From Halictus rubicundus (lineage: Eukaryota > Arthropoda > Insecta > Hymenoptera > Halictidae): a DNA stretch of 64,000 bases. Below the pieces are notes generated by a model that was not told the DNA's origin, searched no databases, and saw nothing but the letters and a program-made list of their open reading frames with translations. A program made the position numbers and the translations under genes. This document shows, in pieces, positions 24,352 through 39,490 of this stretch (the first letter of the stretch is position 1; each line of letters starts with the position of its first letter). The DNA is taken from the NCBI RefSeq assembly GCF_050948215.1, contig NW_027488694.1:310001-374000 (forward strand), read 5' to 3'.

Positions 24352-25971
24352 TCTATCCTATCCTATCCTCTATCCTATCCTACCCTCTATCCTATCCTAT
24401 CTTCTATCATATCCTATCCTCTATCCTATCCTATCTTCTATCCTATCCTATCCTCTATCCTATTCTATCCTCTATCCCATCCTATCCTCTATCCTATCCT
24501 ATCCTCTATCCTATGCTATCCTCTGTCCTATCCTATCCTCTATCCTATCCTATCCTCTATCCTATTCTATCCTCTATCCCATCCTATCCTCTATCCTATC
24601 CTATCCTCTATCCTATCCTATCGTCTATCCTATCCTCTATCCTATCCTATCCTCTATCCTATCCTATCTTCTATCCTATCCTATCCTCTATCCTATCAAA
24701 TCCCCTATCCTATCCTCTATCCTATCCTATCTTCTATCCTATCCTATCCTATCCTCTATCGTATCCTATCTTCTATCCTATCCTATCCTCTATCCTATCA
24801 AATCCCCTATCCTATCCTCTGTCCTATCCTATCCTCTATCCTATCCTATCCTCTATCCTATCCTATCCTCTATCCTATGCTATCCTCTGTCCTATCCTAT
24901 CCTCTATCCTATCCTATCCTATATCCTATCATATGCTCTATCCTATCCTATCCTCTATCCTATCCTATCCTCTATCCTACGCTATCCTCTATCCTATCCT
25001 ATCTTCTATCCTATCCTATCCTCTATCCTATCAAATCCCCTATCCTATCCTCTATCCTATCCTATCCTCTGTCCTATCCTATCCTCTATCCTATCCTATC
25101 GTCTATCCTATCCTCTATCCTATCCTATCCTCTATCCTATCCTATCTTCTATCCTATCCTATCCTCTATCCTATCAAACCCCCTATCCTATCCTCTATCC
25201 TATCCTATCTTCTATCCTATCCTATCCTCTATCCTATCCTATCCTCTATCGTATCCTATCTTCTATCCTATACTATCCTCTATTCTATCCTCTATCCAAT
25301 CCTCTATCCTATCCTATCCTCTATCCTATCCTATCCTCTATCATATCCTACCCTCTATCCTATCCTATCTTCTATCCTATCCTATCCTCTATCCTATCAA
25401 ATCCCCTATCCTATCCTCTGTCCTATCCTATCCTCTATCCTATCCTATCCTCTATCCTATCCTATCCTCTATCCTATGCTATCCTCTGTCCTATCCTATC
25501 CTCTATCCTATCCTATCCTCTATCGTATCCTATCCTCTATCCTATGCTATACTCTATCCCATCCTATCCTCTATCCTATCCTATCCTCTATCCTATCCTA
25601 TCCTCTATCCTATCCTATCTTCTATCCTATCCTATCCTCTATCCTATCCTATCGTCTATCCTATCCTATCTTCTATCCCATAATATCCTCTATCCTATCC
25701 TCTGTCCAATCCTCTATCCTATCCTATCCTCTATCCTATCCTATCCTGTATCCTATCCTATCCTCTATCCTATCCTATGCTCTATCCTATCCTGTCCTCT
25801 ATCCTACCCTATCCTCTATCCTATCATATCCTCTATCCTATCCTATCCTCTATCCTTTCCTATAAAATCCCCTATCCTATCCTCTATCCTATCCTATCCT
25901 CTGTCCTATCCTATCCTCTATCCTATCCTATCGTCTATCCTATCCTCTATCCTATCCTATCCTCTATCGTA
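24280..25971. repeat. About 3.8-kb-offset duplication, copy 2
   Basis: Partner of 20,449-22,225. It diverges where TATCGTATCCTATCTTC appears at about 25,975. Much of it is duplicated again at 26,907-29,045. Confidence 0.75.
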
Positions 25972-26466
25972 TCCTATCTTCTATCCTATACTATCCTCTA
26001 TTCTATCCTCTATCAAATCCTCTATCCTATCCTATCCTCTATCCTATCCTATCCTCTATCCTATCCTACCCTCTATCCTATCCTATCTTCTATCCTATCC
26101 TATCCTCTATCCTATCAAATCCCCTATCGTATCCTCTGTCCTATCCTATCCTCTATCCTATCCTATCCTCTATCCTATCCTATCCTCTATCCTATGCTAT
26201 CCTCTGTCCTATCCTATCCTCTATCCTATCCTATCCTATATCCTATAATATGCTCTATCCTATCCTATCCTCTATCCTATCCTATCCTCTATCCTACGCT
26301 ATCCTCTATCCTATCCTATCCTCTATCCTATCCTATCCTCTATCCTATCCTATCCTCTATCCTATTCTATCCTCTATCCTATCCTATCCTCTATCCTTTC
26401 CTATCCTCTATCCTATCAAATCCCCTATCCTATCCTCTATCCTATCCTATCCTCTGTACTATCTAA
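24401..26466. repeat. About 2.5-kb duplication, copy 1
   Basis: CTTCTATCAT at 24,401 and CATATG at 24,930 recur at offset 2,506. CCCATAATATCC at 25,677 and AATATG at about 26,248 recur at 2,477. The right end recurs at about 2,579. Confidence 0.8.
26067..26306. repeat. 240-bp higher-order block (AATATG variant)
   Basis: Exactly 240 bp with TATAATATGCTC. The unit after TATCAAATCCCC has TATCG here. Copied at 28,544. Confidence 0.85.
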
Positions 26467-26906
26467 TCCTCTATCCTATCCTATCCTCTATCGTATCCTA
26501 TCCTGTATCCTCTCCTATCCTCTATCCTATCCTATGCTCTATCCTATCCTGTCCTCTATCCTACCCTATCCTCTATCCTATCATATCCTCTATCCTATCC
26601 TATCCTCTATCCTTTCCTATCAAATCCCCTATCCTATCATCTATCCTATCCTATCCTCTGTCCTATCCTATCCTCTATCCTATCCTATCGTCTATCCTAT
26701 CCTCTATCCTATCCTATCCTCTATCCTATCCTATCCTCTATCCTATCCTATCTTCTATCCTATCCTATCCTCTATCCTATCCTATCCTCTATCGTATCCT
26801 ATCTTCTATCCTATACTATCCTCTATTCTATCCTCTATCCAATCCTCTATCCTATCCTATCCTCTATCCTATCCTATCCCCTATCCTATCCTACCCTCTA
26901 TCCTAT

Positions 26907-29045
26907 CTTCTATCATATCCTATCCTCTATCCTATCCTATCTTCTATCCTATCCTATCCTCTATCCTATTCTATCCTCTATCCCATCCTATCCTCTATCC
27001 TATCCTATCCTCTATCCTATGCTATCCTCTGTCCTATCCTATCCTCTATCCTATCCTATCCTCTATCCTATTCTATCCTCTATCCCATCCTATCCTCTAT
27101 CCTATCCTATCCTCTATCCTATCCTATCGTCTATCCTATCCTCTATCCTATCCTATCCTCTATCCTATCCTATCTTCTATCCTATCCTATCCTCTATCCT
27201 ATCAAATCCCCTATCCTATCCTCTATCCTATCCTATCTTCTATCCTATCCTATCCTATCCTCTATCGTATCCTATCTTCTATCCTATCCTATCCTCTATC
27301 CTATCAAATCCCCTATCCTATCCTCTGTCCTATCCTATCCTCTATCCTATCCTATCCTCTATCCTATCCTATCCTCTATCCTATGCTATCCTCTGTCCTA
27401 TCCTATCCTCTATCCTATCCTATCCTATATCCTATCATATGCTCTATCCTATCCTATCCTCTATCCTATCCTATCCTCTATCCTACGCTATCCTCTATCC
27501 TATCCTATCCTATCTTCTATCCTATCCTATCCTCTATCCTATCAAATCCCCTATCCTATCCTCTATCCTATCCTATCCTCTGTCCTATCCTATCCTCTAT
27601 CCTATCCTATCGTCTATCCTATCCTCTATCCTATCCTATCCTCTATCCTATCCTATCTTCTATCCTATCCTATCCTCTATCCTATCAAACCCCCTATCCT
27701 ATCCTCTATCCTATCCTATCTTCTATCCTATCCTATCCTCTATCCTATCCTATCCTCTATCGTATCCTATCTTCTATCCTATACTATCCTCTATTCTATC
27801 CTCTATCCAATCCTCTATCCTATCCTATCCTCTATCCTATCCTATCCTCTATCATATCCTACCCTCTATCCTATCCTATCTTCTATCCTATCCTATCCTC
27901 TATCCTATCAAATCCCCTATCCTATCCTCTGTCCTATCCTATCCTCTATCCTATCCTATCCTCTATCCTATCCTATCCTCTATCCTATGCTATCCTCTGT
28001 CCTATCCTATCCTCTATCCTATCCTATCCTCTATCGTATCCTATCCTCTATCCTATGCTATACTCTATCCCATCCTATCCTCTATCCTATCCTATCCTCT
28101 ATCCTATCCTATCCTCTATCCTATCCTATCGTCTATCCTATCCTATCTTCTATCCCATAATATCCTCTATCCTATCCCCTGTCCAATCCTCTATCCTATC
28201 CTATCCTCTATCCTATCCTATCCTGTATCCTATCCTATCCTCTATCCTATCCTATGCTCTATCCTATCCTGTCCTCTATCCTACCCTATCCTCTATCCTA
28301 TCATATCCTCTATCCTATCCTATCCTCTATCCTTTCCTATCAAATCCCCTATCCTATCCTCTATCCTATCCTATCCTCTGTCCTATCCTATCCTCTATCC
28401 TATCCTATCGTCTATCCTATCCTCTATCCTATCCTATCCTCTATCGTATCCTATCTTCTATCCTATACTATCCTCTATTCTATCCTCTATCAAATCCTCT
28501 ATCCTATCCTATCCTCTATCCCATCCTATCCTCTATCCTATCCTACCCTCTATCCTATCCTATCTTCTATCCTATCCTATCCTCTATCCTATCAAATCCC
28601 CTATCCTATCCTCTGTCCTATCCTATCCTCTATCCTATCCTATCCTCTATCCTATCCTATCCTCTATCCTATGCTATCCTCTGTCCTATCCTATCCTCTA
28701 TCCTATCCTATCCTATATCCTATAATATGCTCTATCCTATCCTATCCTCTATCCTATCCTATCCTCTATCCTACGCTATCCTCTATCCTATCCTATCCTC
28801 TATCCTATCCTATCCTCTATCCTATCCTATCCTCTATCCTATTCTATCCTCTATCCCATCCTATCCTCTATCCTATCCTATCCTCTATCCTATCCTATCC
28901 TGTATCCTATCCTATCCTCTATCCTATCCTATCCTCTATCCTATCCTATCCTCTATCCTATCCTATCCTCTATCCTTTCCTATCCTCTATCCTATCAAAT
29001 CCCCTATCCTATCCTCTATCCTATCCTATCCTCTGTCCTATCTAA
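26907..29045. repeat. About 2.5-kb duplication, copy 2
   Basis: Partner of 24,401-26,466, with a net gain of about six 17-mers near its right end. It ends in CTGTCCTATCTAATCC; copy 1 has CTGTACTATC at the equivalent place. Confidence 0.8.
28544..28783. repeat. 240-bp higher-order block (AATATG variant)
   Basis: Exactly 240 bp, copy of 26,067-26,306 at offset 2,477. Confidence 0.85.
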
Positions 29046-29270
29046 TCCTCTATCCTATCCTATCCTCTATCGTATCCTATCCTCTATCCTATCCTATCCT
29101 CTATACTATCCTATCTTCTATCCTATCCTATCCTCTATCCTATCCTATCCTCTATCGTATCCTATCTTCTATCCTATACTATCCTCTATTCTATCCTCTA
29201 TCCAATCCTCTATCCTATCCTATCCTCTATCCTATCCTATCCTCTATCCTATCCTATCCTCTATCCTATC

Positions 29271-30240
29271 CTATCTTCTATCCTATCCTATCCTCTATCC
29301 TATCAAATCCCCTATCCTATCCTCTGTCCTATCCTATCCTCTATCCTATCCTATCCTCTATCGTATCCTATCCTCTATCCTATGCTATCCTCTATCCCAT
29401 CCTATCCTCTATCCTATCCTATCCTCTATCCTATCCTATCCTCTATCCTATCCTATCTTCTATCCTATCCTATCCTCTATCCTATCCTATCGTCTATCCT
29501 ATCCTATCTTCTATCCCATCCTATCCTCTATCCTATCCTCTATCCAATCCTCTATCCTATCCTATCCTCTATCCTATCCTATCCTGTATCCTATCCTATC
29601 CTCTATCCCATCCTATCCTCTATCCTATCCTATCCTCTATCCTACCCTATCCTCTATCCTATCATATCCTCTATCCTATCCTATCCTCTATCCTTTCCTA
29701 TCAAATCCCCTATCCTATCATCTATCCTATCCTATCCTCTGTCCTATCCTATCCTCTATCCTATCCTATCGTCTATCCTATCCTCTATCCTATCCTATCC
29801 TCTATCCTATCCTATCTTCTATCCTATCCTATCCTCTATCCTATCAAATCCCCTATCCTATCCTCTATCCTATCCTATCCTCTGCCCAATCCTATCCTCT
29901 ATCCTATCCTATCGTCTATCCTATCCTCTGTCCAATCCTATCCTCTATCCTATCCTATCTTCTATCCTATCCTATCCTCTATCCTATCAAACCCCCTATC
30001 CTATCCTCTATCCTATCCTATCTTCTATCCTATCCTATCCTCTATCCTATCCTATCCTCTATCGTATCCTATCTTCTATCCTATACTATCCTCTATTCTA
30101 TCCTCTATCCAATGCTCTATCCTATTCTATCCTCTATCCTATCCTATCCTCTATCCTATCCTACCCTCTATCCTATCCTATCTTCTATCCTATCCTATCC
30201 TCTATCCTATCAAATCCCCTATCCTATCCTCTGTCCTATC
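29271..30240. repeat. 970-bp tandem duplication, copy 1
   Basis: TATGCTATCCTC at 29,381 recurs at 30,351 (offset 970). CAAACCCC at 29,988 recurs at 30,957 (969), because copy 2 lost one T near 30,764. Confidence 0.85.
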
Positions 30241-31210
30241 CTATCCTCTATCCTATCCTATCCTCTATCCTATCAAATCCCCTATCCTATCCTCTGTCCT
30301 ATCCTATCCTCTATCCTATCCTATCCTCTATCGTATCCTATCCTCTATCCTATGCTATCCTCTATCCCATCCTATCCTCTATCCTATCCTATCCTCTATC
30401 CTATCCTATCCTCTATCCTATCCTATCTTCTATCCTATCCTATCCTCTATCCTATCCTATCGTCTATCCTATCCTATCTTCTATCCCATCCTATCCTCTA
30501 TCCTATCCTCTATCCAATCCTCTATCCTATCCTATCCTCTATCCTATCCTATCCTGTATCCTATCCTATCCTCTATCCCATCCTATCCTCTATCCTATCC
30601 TATCCTCTATCCTACCCTATCCTCTATCCTATCATATCCTCTATCCTATCCTATCCTCTATCCTTTCCTATCAAATCCCCTATCCTATCATCTATCCTAT
30701 CCTATCCTCTGTCCTATCCTATCCTCTATCCTATCCTATCGTCTATCCTATCCTCTATCCTATCCATCCTCTATCCTATCCTATCTTCTATCCTATCCTA
30801 TCCTCTATCCTATCAAATCCCCTATCCTATCCTCTATCCTATCCTATCCTCTGCCCAATCCTATCCTCTATCCTATCCTATCGTCTATCCTATCCTCTGT
30901 CCTATCCTATCCTCTATCCTATCCTATCTTCTATCCTATCCTATCCTCTATCCTATCAAACCCCCTATCCTATCCTCTATCCTATCCTATCTTCTATCCT
31001 ATCCTATCCTCTATCCTATCCTATCCTCTATCGTATCCTATCTTCTATCCTATACTATCCTCTATTCTATCCTCTATCCAATCCTCTATCCTATTCTATC
31101 CTCTATCCTATCCTATCCTCTATCCTATCCTACCCTCTATCCTATCCTATCTTCTATCCTATCCTATCCTCTATCCTATCAAATCCCCTATCCTATCCTC
31201 TGTCCTATCC
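30241..31210. repeat. 970-bp tandem duplication, copy 2
   Basis: Adjacent partner of 29,271-30,240. It carries a one-base deletion (CTATCCATCCTC, about 30,764). Confidence 0.85.
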
Positions 31211-31579
31211 TATCCTCTATCCTATCCTATCCTCTATCCTATCCTATCCTCTATCCTATGCTATCCTCTGTCCTATCCTATCCTCTATCCTATCCTATCC
31301 TATATCCTATAATATGCTCTATCCTATCCTATCCTCTATCCTATTCTATCCTCTATCCCATCCTATCCTCTATCCTATCCTATCCTCTATCCTATCCTAT
31401 CCTGTATCCTATCCTATCCTCTATCCTATCCTATCCTCTATCCTATCCTATCCTCTATCCTATCCTATCCTCTATCCTATCCTATCCTCTGTCCTATCTA
31501 ATCCTCTATCCTATTCTATCCTCTATCGTATCCTATCCTCTATCCTATCCTATCCTCTATCCTATCCTATGCTCTATCC

Positions 31580-34500
31580 TATCCTATCCTCTATCCTATC
31601 CTATCCTCTGTCCTATCTAATCCTCTATCCTATTCTATCCTCTATCGTATCCTATCTTCTATCCTATACTATCCTCTATTCTATCCTCTATCCAATCCTC
31701 TATCCTATCCTATCCTCTATCCTATCCTATCCTCTATCCTATCCTACCCTCTATCCTATCCTATCTTCTATCCTATCCTATCCTGTATCCTATCAAATCC
31801 CCTATCCTATCCTCTGTCCTATCCTATCCTCTATCCTATCCTATCCTCTATCCTATCCTATCCTCTATCCTATGCTATCCTCTGTCCTATCCTATCCTCT
31901 ATCCTATCCTATCCTATATCCTATAATATGCTCTATCCTATCCTATCCTCTATCCTATTCTATCCTCTATCCCATCCTATCCTCTATCCTATCCTATCCT
32001 CTATCCTATCCTATCCTGTATCCTATCCTATCCTCTATCCTATCCTATCCTCTATCCTATCCTATCCTCTATCCTATCCTATCCTCTATCCTATCCTATC
32101 CTCTGTCCTATCTAATCCTCTATCCTATTCTATCCTCTATCGTATCCTATCCTCTATCCTATCCTATCCTCTATCCTATCCTATCCTCTGTCCTATCTAA
32201 TCCTCTATCCTATCCTATCCTCTATCGTATCCTATCCTCTATCCTATCCTATCCTCTATCCTATCCTATCTTCTATCCTATCCTATCCTCTATCCTATCC
32301 TATCGTCTATCCTATCCTCTATCCTATCCTATCCTCTATCCTATCCTATCTTCTATCCTATCCTATCCTCTATCCTATCAAATCCCCTATCCTATCCTCT
32401 ATCCTATCCTATCCTCTGCCCTATCCTATCCTCTATCCTATCCTATCGTCTATCCTATCCTCTGTCCTATCCTATCCTCTATCCTATCCTATCTTCTATC
32501 CTATCCTATCCTCTATCCTATCAAACCCCCTATCCTATCCTCTATCCTATCCTATCTTCTATCCTATCCTATCCTCTATCCTATCCTATCCTCTATCGTA
32601 TCCTATCTTCTATCCTATACTATCCTCTATTCTATCCTCTATCCAATCCTCTATCCTATCCTATCCTATATCCTATAATATGCTCTATCCTATCCTATCC
32701 TCTATCCTTTTCTATCCTCTATCCCATCCTATTCTCTATCCTATCCTATCCTTTATCCTATCCTATCCTGTATCCTATCCTATCCTCTATCCTATCCTAT
32801 CCTCTATCCTATCCTATCCTCTATCCTATCCTATCCTCTATCCTATCCTATCCTCTGTCCTATCTAATCCTCTATCCTATTCTATCCTCTATCGTATCCT
32901 ATCCTCTATCCTATCCTATCCTCTATCCTATCCTATCCTCTATCCTATCCTATCCTATCCTCTATCCTATCCTATCCTCTGTCCTATCTAATCCTCTATC
33001 CTATTCTATCCTCTATCGTATCCTATCTTCTATCCTATACTATCCTCTATTCTATCCTCTATCCAATCCTCTATCCTATCCTATCCTCTATCCTATCCTA
33101 TCCTCTATCCTATTCTACCCTCTATCCTATCCTATCTTCTATCCTATCCTATCCTCTATCCTATCAAATCCCCTATCCTATCCTCTGTCCTATCTTATCC
33201 TCTATCCTATCCTATCCTCTTTCCTATCCTATCCTCTATCCTATGCTATCCTCTGTCCTATCCTATCCTCTATCCTATCCTATCCTATATCCTATAATAT
33301 GCTCTATCCTATCCTATCCTCTATCCTATTCTATCCTCTATCCCATCCTATCCTCTATCCTATCCTATCCTCTATCCTATCCTATCCTGTATCCTATCCT
33401 ATCCTCTATCCTATCCTATCCTCTATCCTATCCTATCCTCTATCCTATCCTATCCTCTATCCTATCCTATCCTCTGTCCTATCTAATCCTCTATCCTATT
33501 CTATCCTCTATCGTATCCTATCCTCTATCCTATCCTATCCTCTATCCTATCCTATCCTCTGTCCTATCTAATCCTCTATCCTATCCTATCCTCTATCGTA
33601 TCCTATCCTCTATCCTATCCTATCCTCTATCCTATCCTATCTTCTATCCTATCCTATCCTCTATCCTATCCTATCGTCTATCCTATCCTCTATCCTATCC
33701 TATCCTCTATCCTATCCTATCTTCTATCCTATCCTATCCTCTATCCTATCAAATCCCCTATCCTATCCTCTATCCTATCCTATCCTCTGCCCTATCCTAT
33801 CCTCTATCCTATCCTATCGTCTATCCTATCCTCTGTCCTATCCTATCCTCTATCCTATCCTATCTTCTATCCTATCCTATCCTCTATCCTATCAAACCCC
33901 CTATCCTATCCTCTATCCTATCCTATCTTCTATCCTATCCTATCCTCTATCCTATCCTATCCTCTATCGTATCCTATCTTCTATCCTATACTATCCTCTA
34001 TTCTATCCTCTATCCAATCCTCTATCCTATCCTATCCTATATCCTATAATATGCTCTATCCTATCCTATCCTCTATCCTTTTCTATCCTCTATCCCATCC
34101 TATTCTCTATCCTATCCTATCCTTTATCCTATCCTATCCTGTATCCTATCCTATCCTCTATCCTATCCTATCCTCTATCCTATCCTATCCTCTATCCTAT
34201 CCTATCCTCTATCCTATCCTATCCTCTGTCCTATCTAATCCTCTATCCTATTCTATCCTCTATCGTATCCTATCCTCTATCCTATCCTATCCTCTATCCT
34301 ATCCTATCCTCTATCCTATCCTATCCTATCCTCTATCCTATCCTATCCTCTGTCCTATCTAATCCTCTATCCTATTCTATCCTCTATCGTATCCTATCTT
34401 CTATCCTATACTATCCTCTATTCTATCCTCTATCCAATCCTCTATCCTATCCTATCCTCTATCCTATCCTATCCTCTATCCTATTCTACCCTCTATCCTA

Positions 34501-34695
34501 TCCTATCTTCTATCCTATCCTATCCTCTATCCTATCAAATCCCCTATCCTATCCTCTGTCCTATCTTATCCTCTATCCTATCCTATCCTCTTTCCTATCC
34601 TATCCTCTATCCTATGCTATCCTCTGTCCTATCCTATCCTCTATCCTATCCTATCCTATATCCTATAATATGCTCTATCCTATCCTATCCTCTAT
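31580..34695. repeat. 1,371-bp tandem repeat, about 2.3 copies
   Basis: Marker AATATGCTC at 31,926, 33,297 and 34,668, a second AATATGCTC at 32,678 and 34,049, and CTCTGTCCTATCTAATCC near 31,610 and 32,981 are all spaced 1,371 bp. CCTTTTCTATCC at about 32,707 and 34,078 is private to this repeat. The third copy breaks off at CCCATCTTGTATCC (about 34,700). Confidence 0.85.
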
Positions 34696-37399
34696 CCTAT
34701 CCCATCTTGTATCCTATCCTATCCTCTATCCTATTCTATCCTCTATCCCATCCTATCCTCTATCCTATCCTATCCTCTATCCTATCCTATCCTGTATCCT
34801 ATCCTATCCTCTATCCTATCCTATCCTCTATCCTATCCTATCCTCTATCCTATCCTATCCTCCATCCTACGCTATCCTCTATCCTATCCTATCCTCTATC
34901 CTATCCTATCTTCTATCCTATCCTATCCTCTATCCTATTCTATCCTCTATCCCATCCTATCCTCTATCCTATCCTATCCTCTATCCTATCATATCCTCTA
35001 TCCTATCCTATCTTCTATCCTATCCTATCCTCTATCCTATCCTATCGTCTATCCTATCCTCTATCCTATCCTATCCTCTATCCTATCCTATCTTCTATCC
35101 TATCCTATCCTCTATCCTATCAAATCCCCTATCCTATCCTCTATCCTATCCTATCCTCTGCCCTATCCTATCCTCTATCCTATCCTATCCTCTATCCTAT
35201 CCTATCCTCTATCGTATCCTATCTTCTATCCTATACTATCCTCTATTCTATCCTCTATCCAATCCTCTATCCTATTCTATCCTCTATCCTATCCTATCCT
35301 CTATCCTATCCTATCTTCTATCCTATCCTATCCTCTATCCTATCAAATCCCCTATCCTATCCTCTGTCCTATCCTATCCTCTATCCTATCCTATCCTCTA
35401 TCCTATCCTATCCTCTATCCTATGCTATCCTCTGTCCTATCCTATCCTCTATCCTATCCTATCCTATATCCTATAATATGCTCTATCCTATCCTATCCTC
35501 TATCCTATTCTATCCTCTATCCCATCCTATCCTCTATCCTATCCTATCCTCTATCCTATCCTATCCTATCCTGTATCCTATCCTATCCTCTATCCTATCC
35601 TATCCTCTATCCTATCCTATCCTCTATCCTATCCTATCCTCTATCCTATCCTATCCTCTATCCTATCCTATCCTCTGTCCTATCTAATCCTCTATCCTAT
35701 TCTATCCTCTATCGTATCCTATCCTCTATCCTATCCTATCCTCTATCCTATCCTATCCTCTATCCTATCCTATCCTCTATCCTATCCTATCCTCTGTCCT
35801 ATCTAATCCTCTATCCTATTCTATCCTCTATCGTATCCTATCTTCTATCCTATACTATCCTCTATTCTATCCTCTATCTAATCCTCTATCCTATCCTATC
35901 CTCTATCCTATCCTATCCTCTATCCTATCCTACCCTCTATCCTATCCTATCTTCTATCCTATCCTATCCTCTATCCTATCAAATCCCCTATCCTATCCTC
36001 TGTCCTATCCTATCCTCTATCCTATCCTATCGTCTATCCTATCCTATCCTCTATCCTATGCTATCCTCTGTCCTATCCTATCCTCTATCCTATCCTATCC
36101 TATATCCTATAATATGCTCTATCCTATCCTATCCTCTATCCTATCCTATCCTCTATCCTACGCTATCCTCTATCCTATCCTATCCTCTATCCTATCCTAT
36201 CTTGTATCCTATCCTATCCTCTATCCTATTCTATCCTCTATCCCATCCTATCCTCTATCCTATCCTATCCTCTATCCTATCCTATCCTGTATCCTATCCT
36301 ATCCTCTATCCTATCCTATCCTCTATCCTATCCTATCCTCTATCCTATCCTATCCTCTATCCTACGCTATCCTCTATCCTATTTTATCCTCTATCCTATC
36401 CTATCTTCTATCCTATCCTATCCTCTATCCTATTCTATCCTCTATCCCATCCTATCCTCTATCCTATCCTATCCTCTATCCTATCCTATCCTCTATCCTA
36501 TCCTATCCTGTATCCTATCCTATCCTCTATCCTATCCTATCCTCTATCCTATCCTATCCTCTATCCTATCCTATCCTCTATCCTTTCCTATCCTCTATCC
36601 TATCAAATCCCCTATCCTATCCTCTATCCTATCCTATCCTCTGTCCTATCTAATCCTCTATCCTATCCTATCCTCTATCGTATCCTATCCTCTATCCTAT
36701 CCTATCCTCTATCCTATCCTATCTTCTATCCTATCCTATCCTCTATCCTATCCTATCCTCTATCGTATCCTATCTTCTATCCTATACTATCCTCTATTCT
36801 ATCCTCTATCCAATCCTCTATCCTATCCTATCCTCTATCCTATCCTATCCTCTATCCTATCCTATCCTCTATCCTATCCTATCTTCTATCCTATCCTATC
36901 CTCTATCCTATCAAATCCCCTATCCTATCCTCTGTCCTATCCTATCCTCTATCCTATCCTATCCTCTATCGTATCCTATCCTCTATCCTATGCTATCCTC
37001 TATCCCATCCTATCCTCTATCCTATCCTATCCTCTATCCTATCCTATCCTCTATCCCATCCTATCCTCTATCCTATCCTATCCTCTATCCTACCCTATCC
37101 TCTATCCTATCCTATCCTCTATCCTATCCTATCCTCTGTCCTACCTATCCTCTATCCTATTCTATCCTCTATCGTATCCTATCCTCTATCCTATCCTATC
37201 CTCTATCCTATCCTATCTTCTATCCTATCCTATCCTCTATCCTATCCTACCCTCTATCCTATCCTATCTTCTATCCTATCCTATCCTCTATCCTATCAAA
37301 TCCCCTATCCTATCCTCTGTCCTATCCTATCCTCTATCCTATCCTATCCTCTATCGTATCCTATCCTCTATCCTATGCTATACTCTATCCCATCCTATC
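34696..37399. repeat. Right-domain satellite between mapped duplications
   Basis: First appearance of TATCTTGTATCC (about 34,704). The 34,670-35,470 part resembles 43,308 onward, and 36,114-36,650 resembles 48,479-49,018. First one-base-deleted CCTACCTATCC at 37,142. Regular 17-mers otherwise. Confidence 0.7.
35931..36170. repeat. 240-bp higher-order block (AATATG variant)
   Basis: Exactly 240 bp, with an extra TATCGTC variant inside (about 36,026). Confidence 0.8.
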
Positions 37400-39247
37400 C
37401 TCTATCCTATCCTATCCTCTATCCTATCCTATCCTCTATCCTATCCTATCTTCTATCCTATCCTATCCTCTATCCTATCCTATCGTCTATCCTATCCTAT
37501 CTTCTATCCCATAATATCCTCTATCCTATCCTCTGTCCAATCCTCTATCCTATCCTATCCTCTATCCTATCCTATCCTGTATCCTATCCTATCCTCTATC
37601 CTATCCTATGCTCTATCCTATCCTGTCCTCTATCCTACCCTATCCTCTATCCTATCATATCCTCTATCCTATCCTATCCTCTATCCTTTCCTATCAAATC
37701 CCCTATCCTATCATCTATCCTATCCTATCCTCTGTCCTATCCTATCCTCTATCCTATCCTATCGTCTATCCTATCCTCTATCCTATCCTATCTTCTATCC
37801 TATCCTATCCTCTATCCCATCCTATCCTCTATCCTATCCTCTATCCAATCCTCTATCCTATCCTATCCTCTATCCTATCCTATCCTGTATCCTCTCCTAT
37901 CCTCTATCCTATCCTATGCTCTATCCTATCCTGTCCTCTATCCTACCCTATCCTCTATCCTATCATATCCTCTATCCTATCCTATCCTCTATCCTTTCCT
38001 ATCAAATCCCCTATCCTATCATCTATCCTATCCTATCCTCTGTCCTATCCTATCCTCTATCCTATCCTATCGTCTATCCTATCCTCTATCCTATCCTATC
38101 CTCTATCCTATCCTATCTTCTATCCTATCCTATCCTCTATCCTATCAAATCCCCTATCCTATCCTCTATCCTATCCTATCCTCTGTCCTATCCTATCCTC
38201 TATCCTATCCTATCGTCTATCCTATCCTCTATCCTATCCTATCCTCTATCGTATCCTATCTTCTATCCTATACTATCCTCTATTCTATCCTCTATCCAAT
38301 CCTCTATCCTATCCTATCCTCTATCCTATCCTATCCTCTATCCTATCCTATCTTCTATCCTATCCTATCCTCTATCCTATCCTATCGTCTATCCTATCCT
38401 ATCTTCTATCCCATAATATCCTCTATCCTATCCTCTGTCCAATCCTCTATCCTATCCTATCCTCTATCCTATCCTATCCTGTATCCTATCCTATCCTCTA
38501 TCCTATCCTATGCTCTATCCTATCCTGTCCTCTATCCTACCCTATCCTCTATCCTATCATATCCTCTATCCTATCCTATCCTCTATCCTTTCCTATCAAA
38601 TCCCCTATCCTATCATCTATCCTATCCTATCCTCTGTCCTATCCTATCCTCTATCCTATCCTATCGTCTATCCTATCCTCTATCCTATCCTATCTTCTAT
38701 CCTATCCTATCCTCTATCCCATCCTATCCTCTATCCTATCCTCTATCCAATCCTCTATCCTATCCTATCCTCTATCCTATCCTATCCTGTATCCTCTCCT
38801 ATCCTCTATCCTATCCTATGCTCTATCCTATCCTGTCCTCTATCCTACCCTATCCTCTATCCTATCATATCCTCTATCCTATCCTATCCTCTATCCTTTC
38901 CTATCAAATCCCCTATCCTATCATCTATCCTATCCTATCCTCTGTCCTATCCTATCCTCTATCCTATCCTATCGTCTATCCTATCCTCTATCCTATCCTA
39001 TCCTCTATCCTATCCTATCTTCTATCCTATCCTATCCTCTATCCTATCAAATCCCCTATCCTATCCTCTATCCTATCCTATCCTCTGTCCTATCCTATCC
39101 TCTATCCTATCCTATCGTCTATCCTATCCTCTATCCTATCCTATCCTCTATCGTATCCTATCTTCTATCCTATACTATCCTCTATTCTATCCTCTATCCA
39201 ATCCTCTATCCTATCCTATCCTCTATCCTATCCTATCCTCTATCCTA
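37400..39247. repeat. 902-bp tandem duplication (two copies)
   Basis: CCCATAATATCC at 37,508 and 38,410, the TATGCTCTATCC marker at 37,608 and 38,510, and again at 37,916 and 38,818, are all spaced 902 bp. The copies diverge at 38,345 and 39,247. They lie end to end. Confidence 0.85.
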
Positions 39248-39250
39248 TCC

Positions 39251-39490
39251 TACCCTCTATCCTATCCTATCTTCTATCCTATCCTATCCTCTATCCTATC
39301 AAATCCCCTATCCTATCCTCTGTCCTATCCTATCCTCTATCCTATCCTATCCTCTATCCTATCCTATCCTCTATCCTATGCTATCCTCTGTCCTATCCTA
39401 TCCTCTATCCTATCCTATCCTATATCCTATAATATGCTCTATCCTATCCTATCCTCTATCCTATCCTATCCTCTATCCTACGCTATCCTC
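39251..39490. repeat. 240-bp higher-order block (AATATG variant)
   Basis: TACCCTC to TACGCTATCCTC, exactly 240 bp. Confidence 0.85.
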